A stretch of 64,000 bases of DNA, from positions 5,010,001-5,074,000 of the forward strand of contig NZ_CP073653.1 of NCBI RefSeq assembly GCF_018223745.1. Reading direction: 5' to 3'. Of the stretch, positions 56,707-64,000 are shown piece by piece; positions within the stretch are counted from its first letter, which is position 1, and the number at the start of each line of letters is the position of its first letter. The notes below the pieces were generated by a model. That model was given only the letters and a program-made list of their open reading frames with translations. It did no database searches and was not told where the DNA came from. Both the position numbers and the translations under genes were made by a program. The stretch comes from Clostridium beijerinckii (GTDB lineage: Bacteria > Bacillota > Clostridia > Clostridiales > Clostridiaceae).

Positions 56707-57846
56707 CTATCTAAATATATTTCCGCTTATAATGAGTTTTTGTATCTCATTTGTGCCTTCATATATTTGAGTTATCTTAGCATCCCTCATCATTCTCTCA
56801 ACATTATATTCTCTCATATAACCATTTCCACCTAACATTTGCACAGCCTCAGTTGTTACGTGCATTGCTGCATCTGTACAAGCTAGTTTTGCTTTAGCTG
56901 CAGAAACTGAGTAAGGCTTTCCTTCTTGTTTATCCATGGCAGCCTTATATACCATGTATTTAGCTTGCTCTATTTCAAGCTCTAACTCTGCCATTTTGAA
57001 AGCTAAATATTGATTTTTCCATAAAGGTTTTCCAAATTGCTCTCTTTCCTTCATATATTGCTTAGCTACTTCAAACGCTCCTTCTGCTATTCCAAGTCCT
57101 TGAGCTGCAACTCCTATTCTTCCTCCATCAAGAGTCTTCATTGCTATTCCAAAACCTTTGCCCTCAGCTCCTACTAAGTTTTCAACTGGAACCTTACAAT
57201 TTTCAAATACAAGTTCTGAAACTTGTGCTGATCTTATACCACATTTATTCTCAATCTTTCCTATAGAGAATCCTTCGAATTCCTTTTCAACTATAAAAGC
57301 TGATAATCCTTTTGCTCCTTTGCTCTTATCAGTTAATGCAAATACTAAGAATGTTTCTGATAAAGGTCCATTTGTGATAAAGCATTTTGCACCATTTAAT
57401 ATATAATACTCACCATTCTTATCAGCTGTTGTTATACATCCACCTGCATCTGATCCTGCATTTGGTTCAGTTAATCCAAATGATCCGAATTTTTTTCCTG
57501 ACAAAATGTCTGGAAGATATCTTTTCTTTTGTTCTTCAGATGCTGCATTAATTATTCCTCCTGAACAAAGAGAAGTACTTACTGAATATGAAATTCCTAA
57601 TGAACCACTCACTTTTGATATTTCTTCAACTGCTAAAACATAAGATAAATAATCTCCACCAGTTCCACCATATTCCTTTGGATATGGAAGCCCTATCAAT
57701 CCTAATTCCCCCATTTTCTTATAAGTGTCTATTGGAAATTCTCCACTTTCGTCATATGCAACTACTTTAGGTTTAATTTCGTTTTCTGCAAATTCCCTTA
57801 CCATTTTCACTATTTTTTCTTGTTGCTCTGTTAAATTAAAATCCAT
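56707..57846 (-). CDS. Short-chain (butyryl-type) acyl-CoA dehydrogenase
   Basis: 379-residue FAD enzyme. FAD contacts are FGLTEPNAGSDAGG and FITNGPLSETF, the catalytic Glu lies in QIYEGTNEIQKLI, and AVQMLGGNGYMREYNVERMMRD is the ACAD signature. It is very like Clostridium Bcd. Here it has no etfAB partner, and it lies beside a CoA transferase and a crotonase, so it may be a second copy for another short-chain acid. AAGGGGG precedes the ATG. It is the last of the three genes on this strand. Confidence 0.93.
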   Translation of the reverse strand: MDFNLTEQQEKIVKMVREFAENEIKPKVVAYDESGEFPIDTYKKMGELGLIGLPYPKEYGGTGGDYLSYVLAVEEISKVSGSLGISYSVSTSLCSGGIINAASEEQKKRYLPDILSGKKFGSFGLTEPNAGSDAGGCITTADKNGEYYILNGAKCFITNGPLSETFLVFALTDKSKGAKGLSAFIVEKEFEGFSIGKIENKCGIRSAQVSELVFENCKVPVENLVGAEGKGFGIAMKTLDGGRIGVAAQGLGIAEGAFEVAKQYMKEREQFGKPLWKNQYLAFKMAELELEIEQAKYMVYKAAMDKQEGKPYSVSAAKAKLACTDAAMHVTTEAVQMLGGNGYMREYNVERMMRDAKITQIYEGTNEIQKLIISGNIFR

Positions 57847-57955
57847 CTTTTAAATCCCCCTTGTAATGTATATCTTTTTAATTTAAATATAATTTGAATT
57901 TTCAATAGGTACCCTATCTTAACGCTTAGAGCCCTTAATTTTATATAAAATATAT

Positions 57956-59509
57956 TTACTCCCTTAATCCCATCAACTTATCATAAAATATTCTTCCATT
58001 CATTAGTCTAGGTACTCCATCCATTTTAGGTTTGAAATCCATTAAATCCAATACATCCTTTTTTAGATCTATCCCAGGCGCTATTTCTGTAAGGTATAAT
58101 CCATCTTTCCTTAACTCAAATACTGCTCTCTCAGTTATATACATAACTTGTTGATCCATCCTTCTTGCATAATCTCCACTAAATGTAATTTGCTCTACAT
58201 CCTTAATGAATTTTTTAGCTTTTCCTTCTTGTTTAATTTCTAATTTGCCATCTCCTGTTACTACTTTTAAGCCTCCTGCAGTGAATGTTCCACAAAATAA
58301 CACTTTCTTAGCATTTTGAGTTATATTTATGAATCCACCACATCCAGCAATTCTAGGCCCAAACTTACTTACATTCAAATTTCCATGTTCATCAACCTGA
58401 GCTAGTCCTAAAAATGCTATATCGACGCCTCCACCATCATAAAAATCAAATTGATATGGCTGATCTATAATAGCTTCTGGATTTATACTCGCTCCAAAAG
58501 CTGTGCATCCTTGTGGTATACCTCCTATTGGACCGGCTTCTACAGTTAATGTCATATATTCACCAATTCCTTCTTCATTCGCAACTAAAGAAATAACTTC
58601 TGGTATCCCTATACCTAAATTTACTACCGTATCTTTCTTTAATTCCATAGCTGCTCTTCTCGCAATTATCTTTCTCTCATTTAATGGAGCTTTTTCTACA
58701 CTGTTTAATGGAATTCTCATTTCACCTGTTACTGCTGGATTAAATGGGCATTCGAAGGATTGTTCATGCTCTTCGGGAGTTGAGATTACAACCGCATCTA
58801 CATATATACCTGGAATTTTTATAAGACGTGGGTCTAAAGATCCTGCTTCAACTACTTTTTCTACTTGAACTATTACTTTTCCGCCATTATTCTTACAAGC
58901 TTGGGCTATTGACGTATCCTCAAGTGTAGCTATTTCTTTTTCTAATGATACATTACCGTATTCATCTGCAAAAGATCCTCTTAAGAAGCAGACATTAACT
59001 GGAATTGATTTGTATAATAATTTTTCTTCACCTTCTATATTTATTAGCTTTACTAGATCTTCTTTTGTTTTTTCATTTAATTTTCCACCACTAATTCTTG
59101 GATCCACAAATGTATTCAATCCAACGTGAGTTATTGTCCCAATTCTTTTTCCCGCAATATCTCTAAATAATTGAGAAATTGTCCCTTGTGGTAGATTATA
59201 AGCTTCTATTTTATTTTCATTAATTAACTTTCCAATTTTCGGTGCTAAATTATAATGACCTGCAACCACTCTCTTAAGTAAGCCTTCGTGGGCATAATGA
59301 TCTGAACCTTTCCCCTTACTATCGCCTTGTCCTGCTGCATGAAATAAAGTTATATTTTGCGGATGATTTGTTTCAATGAAACGTTTTTCTAAAGCACAAC
59401 TAAGAGTTTCAGGTGCACAACTACCAACAAATCCGCCAGTTACTAACACATCTCCATCCTTCACTATTTGTACTGCTTCGCGACTTGTTAAAACTTTTAC
59501 TTTTCTCAC
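57956..59509 (-). CDS. Fused acyl-CoA:acetate/3-ketoacid CoA-transferase
   Basis: 517 residues, both family I CoA-transferase halves in one chain, as in propionate CoA-transferase/YdiF. The alpha part has VTGGFVGSCAPETLS and GKGSDHYAHEGLLKR. The beta part has NLGIGIPEVISLVANEEG and the catalytic Glu in LTVEAGPIGGIPQG. It moves CoA between acetate and a short-chain or 3-oxo acid. GTG start at 59509 with AAAGGA ahead. It is flanked by crotonase and acyl-CoA dehydrogenase genes on the same strand. Confidence 0.92.
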   Translation of the reverse strand: MRKVKVLTSREAVQIVKDGDVLVTGGFVGSCAPETLSCALEKRFIETNHPQNITLFHAAGQGDSKGKGSDHYAHEGLLKRVVAGHYNLAPKIGKLINENKIEAYNLPQGTISQLFRDIAGKRIGTITHVGLNTFVDPRISGGKLNEKTKEDLVKLINIEGEEKLLYKSIPVNVCFLRGSFADEYGNVSLEKEIATLEDTSIAQACKNNGGKVIVQVEKVVEAGSLDPRLIKIPGIYVDAVVISTPEEHEQSFECPFNPAVTGEMRIPLNSVEKAPLNERKIIARRAAMELKKDTVVNLGIGIPEVISLVANEEGIGEYMTLTVEAGPIGGIPQGCTAFGASINPEAIIDQPYQFDFYDGGGVDIAFLGLAQVDEHGNLNVSKFGPRIAGCGGFINITQNAKKVLFCGTFTAGGLKVVTGDGKLEIKQEGKAKKFIKDVEQITFSGDYARRMDQQVMYITERAVFELRKDGLYLTEIAPGIDLKKDVLDLMDFKPKMDGVPRLMNGRIFYDKLMGLRE

Positions 59510-59559
59510 CTATATTCAGTCCTTTCAAGATTAATTAACTGTCCTAGCGTCTTAATCTT

Positions 59560-60336
59560 TTAACATCCTTTAAATAGAGCCTTTCTTTTTTCTATAAATG
59601 CACTCATTCCTTCTGTTTGATCATCAGTTGAAAAACATAATCCAAATAGGTTTGCTTCAAATGCATAGGCTGATTCAGTATCCATATTTAAGCCATTATT
59701 TATTGCTGATTTAGCCAAGCTTACTGCAAATAATCCTTTTTTCATTATTTTTTGAGCTAACTCAATAGTTTTTTCCATTAGTTCTTCTGGTTCGTAAACT
59801 TTATTAACAAGACCAATTCTATAAGCTTCTTTTGCATCTATCATATCTGTAGTAAATATCAGTTCTTTAGCTATTCCTTTTCCAACTAATCTTGGTAGCC
59901 TTTGAGTTCCCGCAAAACCTGGAATTATTCCTAATCCAACTTCCGGTTGTCCAAATTTAGCATTGGTAGAAGCTAATCTTATATCACACGCCATTGATAA
60001 TTCGCATCCTCCACCCAATGCATAACCGTTTACAGCAGCTATAACAACTTGTGGCATATTTTCAATATTAGAAAATACCTTTTGAGCTAGCTTAGCCATC
60101 TCTCTTCCCTCTATTGCACTTTTACTTTTCATTTCTGTTATATCTGCTCCAGCTACAAAAGCCTTTTCTCCTGATCCTGTTATGATAACAGTATATATAT
60201 CCTTTCTTTCTGATATATCATTTATTACTTGTCCTAGTTCCTTGAGTGTTTGTGTATTTAATGCATTAAGTGACTTAGGTCTATCAATACAAATCACTGA
60301 TATCCCATTTTCTTCCTTTACCTTAATATTTTCCAT
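59560..60336 (-). CDS. Enoyl-CoA hydratase (crotonase family)
   Basis: 258 residues. The oxyanion hole is in VAGADITEM and the NGYALGGGCELSMACDIRLAS block. Both catalytic glutamates are present (GGCELSMAC and FGQPEVGLGIIPG), so it should be an active hydratase such as crotonase. GTQRLPRLVGKGIAKELIFT is typical. It is first in a short beta-oxidation-like cluster that lacks thiolase and 3-hydroxyacyl-CoA dehydrogenase. AAGGGGGA precedes the ATG. Confidence 0.93.
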   Translation of the reverse strand: MENIKVKEENGISVICIDRPKSLNALNTQTLKELGQVINDISERKDIYTVIITGSGEKAFVAGADITEMKSKSAIEGREMAKLAQKVFSNIENMPQVVIAAVNGYALGGGCELSMACDIRLASTNAKFGQPEVGLGIIPGFAGTQRLPRLVGKGIAKELIFTTDMIDAKEAYRIGLVNKVYEPEELMEKTIELAQKIMKKGLFAVSLAKSAINNGLNMDTESAYAFEANLFGLCFSTDDQTEGMSAFIEKRKALFKGC

Positions 60337-60627
60337 TTAATATTCCCCCTTCAAGATATATTGTATTTATATTAATATCTTTTATAATTAATATTTTTTG
60401 TTTTCGATATAATTTATATGGTGGAATTAAATTTTTAAACTTTAATCTTAATTAAACTTTAGCTTACTAGATTCTTAACTATAAATTTAATATCGCAACA
60501 TATATTCATCACTCATCACTTTATAGTTAAAGGTTTTCATAGAAACAGACTTTAACTACGTTTGTTTATTATTTCAAATGCATACATCATTAATTATTTT
60601 TGCACTAATGATTCCCAAAGTATATTG
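60337..60627. other. Intergenic AT-rich region
   Basis: About 290 bases. A weak inverted repeat GTTAAAG/CTTTAAC (about 60526-60557) may terminate the sugar porter transcript. No reading frame or strong promoter is seen. Confidence 0.45.
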
Positions 60628-62058
60628 CTACAACCTAGCTTCTATATTTTCTTCAACAAAATCATCATTCTTATATTTTCTAAATGACTGCTCTATTTCC
60701 TCCAATGATTTACCATATGTCTCCGGTGCACATTTATAGATAAATATACCTCCTATAATTGACGATCCTATAAACACTATGAATGCTCCTGATAAACCAA
60801 ATCTTGCTAATAATATAGGGAATACAAAACCTACTATAAAGTTAGCTACCCATAAAGCAAATGCTGATATTCCCATTCCAAAACCTCTTAATCTTAATGG
60901 GAAAATTTCTGATATTAATAGCCAAGTTAATGGTCCAAGAAAGGCTTGGAAGAAAGCTATATAAACAATAGTACACATTATTACAACAAAAGGAAGCATA
61001 GATGAACCTTGTAAAACGTTTGTAACAACAGATAACGCTGTCATAGCTATAGTAGTTCCAGTTATTCCAAGTAAATATAACTTTCTACGAGGATATTTAT
61101 CACCAACACATTTTACAAAAAATATAGCTGCTATAACAGACATCAACCCATTTCCTATGTTAGCAATTAATGCCACCTTTGTACCAAATCCAGCTTGTTC
61201 CAAAATTGATGTTCCATAATACATCATTATATTAATTCCAGCAATTTGTTGTGTAATACCTATTCCAACTCCAATTAAAACAATACGACGGATCCAAGGA
61301 ATAGATAAATCAGCAAATGATGCCTTGTCTAAATGCTTTTCCGCTTCAATATTCTTATTTATTTCTTCTAATTCCGCTTCTGCCTCTGCTTTATCACGAA
61401 TCTGTTTTAGAACTTCTAATGCTTTTGCTGTTTTTCCATTAGATGCTAACCATCTTGGTGTTTCAGGAAGTACCATCATTCCAAACCACAATACAATTGC
61501 TGGAATAGTAGCAAGTACTATCATATAACGCCATACACCAGAATTATCTGCAAAAAGGTTTCCTAATACAGCATTTATAACATAAGCTACTAATTGTCCA
61601 GTTACAATCATCATTTCATTTTTAGATACTATACTTCCTCTTAGGTGCATAGGTGCCAATTCTGCTAAAAATGTTGGCACAATAACTGATGCCCCTCCTA
61701 CAGCTAACCCTAAAACGAATCTAGAAACAATCATAATATTTGCATTAGGTGCAATTGAACAAGTTATAGTTGCAAAAAAGAATATAATAGCTAACATTCT
61801 TATTATCTTTTTTCTACCATATTTATCAGATAGACGTCCGCCAATTATTGCACCAAATGCTGCACCTAATGTTAATATACTTGTAACAAGCCCTTCATTC
61901 ATAGGTGTCAAATTTAATTGATCTGGTCGTTTCATGAAACTTAATGCTCCATTAAACACACCTGTATCATATCCAAATAGTAAACCCCCAAATGTTGATA
62001 TAATTTGTATTTTCCTTAAATTACTTTTTTTCTTAATGTTATAAGAACCTTGCTCCAT
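60628..62058 (-). CDS. Sugar porter (MFS), inositol/xylose-type
   Basis: 476 residues, 12 helices. Sugar porter signatures are [71 protein letters not shown] and the C-terminal [12 protein letters not shown]. It resembles IolT-type proton symporters. It lies next to iolE and iolG on the same strand, so myo-inositol is the likely substrate. AAGGAGG precedes the ATG. A hairpin at 62219-62265 separates it from iolE. Confidence 0.9.
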   Translation of the reverse strand: MEQGSYNIKKKSNLRKIQIISTFGGLLFGYDTGVFNGALSFMKRPDQLNLTPMNEGLVTSILTLGAAFGAIIGGRLSDKYGRKKIIRMLAIIFFFATITCSIAPNANIMIVSRFVLGLAVGGASVIVPTFLAELAPMHLRGSIVSKNEMMIVTGQLVAYVINAVLGNLFADNSGVWRYMIVLATIPAIVLWFGMMVLPETPRWLASNGKTAKALEVLKQIRDKAEAEAELEEINKNIEAEKHLDKASFADLSIPWIRRIVLIGVGIGITQQIAGINIMMYYGTSILEQAGFGTKVALIANIGNGLMSVIAAIFFVKCVGDKYPRRKLYLLGITGTTIAMTALSVVTNVLQGSSMLPFVVIMCTIVYIAFFQAFLGPLTWLLISEIFPLRLRGFGMGISAFALWVANFIVGFVFPILLARFGLSGAFIVFIGSSIIGGIFIYKCAPETYGKSLEEIEQSFRKYKNDDFVEENIEARL

Positions 62059-62218
62059 TCTAATTCCTCCTTATCTACTTTAAATAATTAGAATCATTCA
62101 GAATTACACAAATACTTTTATAATTTATTTTTTCATATTAATACTGTTTTTCTTAATATATTTATAAATGCTTTATTCTGATTTCAATATATTAGTAACT
62201 TATACCTATCATTAGTAT

Positions 62219-62265
62219 GGTAACTAGATATATTGCACACTCTTTTCTAAGAAATACTAGTTACC
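62219..62265 (-). terminator. Hairpin between iolE and the sugar porter gene
   Basis: GGTAACTAG (62219-62227) pairs with CTAGTTACC (62257-62265) around a 29-nt loop. No clear T run follows, so it may attenuate or process rather than terminate. Confidence 0.5.
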
Positions 62266-62312
62266 AAACTTAATAGATTTTGTTCATTTGAAATCTTTTA
62301 TGAATTTTAATT

Positions 62313-63209
62313 TTAAAATTTTGTTTTTTCTTTAATGTATTTTCTAGCTTTTATTGCATATTCAAATGGGTTTGCAATTGCTGGATCCTGTTCTGCTTCA
62401 ACTAATATCCAGCCTTCATAATTGTTTTCATCCAATATCTTAAATATTGGCTCAAAATCTATACATCCATCTCCTGGAACAGTGAATGAACCCTCTCTTA
62501 CTCCCATTAAAAAACTCATTTTTTCTTTCTTGACTTTTTCTAAAACATCTGCTCTTATATCTTTTAAATGCACATGCTTAATTCTATTAGCATATTTATT
62601 TAATATTGCAATTGGATTCTCTCCTGAATAAACCAAATGACCTGTATCAAATAACAAATATACTAAATTTTCATCAGTCATACTCATCAATTTATCAATT
62701 TCATCAGTGGTTTGTACTCCAGTCCCCATATGATGATGATAAACAATTTTCATTCCTTTATCTTCTGCTAACCTTCCAAGCTTATTAAGACCATCAGCTA
62801 ATAGTTTCCACTCTTCTTCATTAAAATAATATTTTCCATCAAATATTGGGGTATCCATTTCCCCTTGAATACTGTGCCCTTGCTCTGATACTACTATAAC
62901 TTTTGCACCCATTTCATGTAAGAAGTCCCTATGATCTATAAATTCTTTTTCAGTTTCTTCATAAGGCTTAGTAGTTAAAAATGAACTAAACCAAGCACTT
63001 GCTATTTGAAGATTTCTTATGTCTAATGCTTTTTTTAAAACATTTACATCCTTGGGATATTTATTTCCTACTTCAGTGCCTTTGAATCCTGCAAGAGCCA
63101 TTTCACTTACGGCTTGTTCAAATGTATTTTCTTTTCCTAAATCAGGCATATCATCATTTGTCCATCCTATTGGACAAATTCCTAATTTCACTTTTTCAGT
63201 ATTAAGCAT
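62313..63209 (-). CDS. iolE: Myo-inosose-2 dehydratase IolE
   Basis: 298 residues from the ATG at 63209, after GGAGGAG; a frame five codons longer overlaps that site. It is a xylose-isomerase-like TIM barrel that dehydrates 2-keto-myo-inositol. [18 protein letters not shown] at the start, then [31 protein letters not shown] and KHVHLKDIR carry the metal-binding His, Asp and Glu residues. It lies 19 bases after iolG. The pathway genes iolB, iolC, iolD and iolJ are not in the window. Confidence 0.94.
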   Translation of the reverse strand: MLNTEKVKLGICPIGWTNDDMPDLGKENTFEQAVSEMALAGFKGTEVGNKYPKDVNVLKKALDIRNLQIASAWFSSFLTTKPYEETEKEFIDHRDFLHEMGAKVIVVSEQGHSIQGEMDTPIFDGKYYFNEEEWKLLADGLNKLGRLAEDKGMKIVYHHHMGTGVQTTDEIDKLMSMTDENLVYLLFDTGHLVYSGENPIAILNKYANRIKHVHLKDIRADVLEKVKKEKMSFLMGVREGSFTVPGDGCIDFEPIFKILDENNYEGWILVEAEQDPAIANPFEYAIKARKYIKEKTKF

Positions 63210-63228
63210 AACAATCTCCTCCAAAATT

Positions 63229-64000
63229 CTAATATATTATTTCTGATATCCTAACTGGTCTATTCTCTTTTAATGATTTAGTTGCAGCCTCTCCTATTAA
63301 CACAGCTTTTAATCCGTCATCTGCACTTACTGAAATATCTCTATTGTTAACAATTGCGTCTATGAATTCTGTAATTTCATCTGCATACGCCTGCATATAC
63401 CTTTCTAAGAAGAAAAACAATGGCTTTTCAGATGTAACTCCATCCTTAGTTGATATCACAGCCTTTGAAATACTATCATTGCCCACAGACACTTGACCAA
63501 GAGATCCAAATACTTCAGCTCTTTGATCATATCCATAAGACGACTGCCTTGAATTATCTATAACTGCCATTGCTCCATTGGCCATTTTTAAAGTTATAAT
63601 AGCTGTATCAATATCACCTGCTTCTCCTATTGCATTATCAACTAGAACATTACCAGCTGCATAAACTTCTACCACATCACTACCTAAAAGATATCTTGCC
63701 ATATCAAAATCATGAATTGTCATATCTAAAAATATTCCTCCTGATACCTTTACATAATCAATTGAAGGTGGTTCAGGATCTCTTGAAGTTATTTTAAGAA
63801 CATGTGGTTCTCCAATCTTCCCTTCCACAACCGCATTTCTTATGGCTTTAAAATTATGATCATATCTTCTATTGAAACCCACTTGATATTTAACCTTTGA
63901 TTTATTAAGTTCATCTATCACTTCTTTAATTCTTGCCAAATCATGATCAATTGGCTTTTCGCAAAATACATGCTTACCTGCTCTTATTGCTTCTATAGAG
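63229..64000 (-). CDS. iolG: Inositol 2-dehydrogenase IolG, 5' end outside window
   Basis: Gfo/Idh/MocA-family NAD-dependent dehydrogenase oxidising myo-inositol to scyllo-inosose. The frame is open to the right edge. The first visible residues [20 protein letters not shown] include the catalytic Lys of [19 protein letters not shown], then [28 protein letters not shown] and the C-terminal [17 protein letters not shown] follow. About 80 N-terminal residues, with the NAD motif, lie outside. Tight spacing to iolE shows one operon. Confidence 0.93.
   Translation of the reverse strand, partial: SIEAIRAGKHVFCEKPIDHDLARIKEVIDELNKSKVKYQVGFNRRYDHNFKAIRNAVVEGKIGEPHVLKITSRDPEPPSIDYVKVSGGIFLDMTIHDFDMARYLLGSDVVEVYAAGNVLVDNAIGEAGDIDTAIITLKMANGAMAVIDNSRQSSYGYDQRAEVFGSLGQVSVGNDSISKAVISTKDGVTSEKPLFFFLERYMQAYADEITEFIDAIVNNRDISVSADDGLKAVLIGEAATKSLKENRPVRISEIIY

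Overview
The window is AT-rich, low-GC Gram-positive DNA. Ribosome binding sites are strong (GGAGG, AGGGGG) and several genes start with TTG or GTG. Gene families, PRD antiterminators, a sigma-54 PTS activator, a class III fructose-bisphosphatase and a butyrate-type acyl-CoA gene set all point to an anaerobic, saccharolytic Clostridium, most likely of the C. beijerinckii/C. butyricum type. The species is inferred and was not tested by any search. The content is ordinary chromosomal metabolism. I see no insertion sequence, prophage, CRISPR array, rRNA or tRNA.

Layout. 1-2830 (minus strand): thiamine operon, TPP riboswitch plus attenuator, then thiW, thiD and thiC (cut by the window edge). 2841-8045 (minus): a membrane ferredoxin with a covalent-FMN domain, its flavin transferase ApbE, and a histidine kinase/response regulator pair. 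The two effector genes carry the same promoter with a four-fold 11-bp direct repeat. 8046-9492: two long palindromic elements flank a small ABM-domain monooxygenase. 9493-11054: two-subunit L-serine dehydratase. 11335-18263: glycerol regulon (glpF, glpP, glpK, a GlpA-type dehydrogenase, an FAD oxidoreductase and a Cys-rich DUF1667 protein) with three related leader structures. 18521-21604: a uridine-kinase-like protein, then a DUF421/DUF4363 pair.

21695-30504 (plus): complete arginine set argG-argH-argC-argJ-argB-argD-argF behind a probable ArgR-controlled promoter. 30846-32965: a UvrC/Cho-like half nuclease, a broken nitroreductase and a flavodoxin-like reductase. 33176-42340: a 6-phospho-beta-glucosidase with a divergent GntR regulator, an amino-acid permease, and an AraC/FAD-oxidoreductase/MFS locus of unknown substrate. 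42510-46983: a nucleoid-associated protein, then a glucose/GlcNAc-type PTS (EIICB and EIIA divergent, each with a promoter, RAT and terminator) and its GlcT/LicT-type antiterminator. 47257-53325: a lactose/cellobiose/chitobiose-family PTS (EIIB, EIIA, sugar kinase, EIIC) with a -24/-12 promoter and a LevR-type activator. 53731-64000: a CYTH protein, fructose-bisphosphatase, an acyl-CoA dehydrogenase/CoA-transferase/crotonase cluster, and inositol-type genes (sugar porter, iolE, iolG) cut by the right edge.

The strongest observations are regulatory. They are the identical promoter-operator layout of the flavinylated protein and ApbE; the repeated glp leaders with an apparent glpP deletion relic; the RAT elements of the divergent PTS genes, including a RAT-like copy over a Shine-Dalgarno sequence; and the sigma-54 promoter of the second PTS operon. 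No wholly new system is evident. The flavinylation/two-component module is the best candidate for an incompletely described function.
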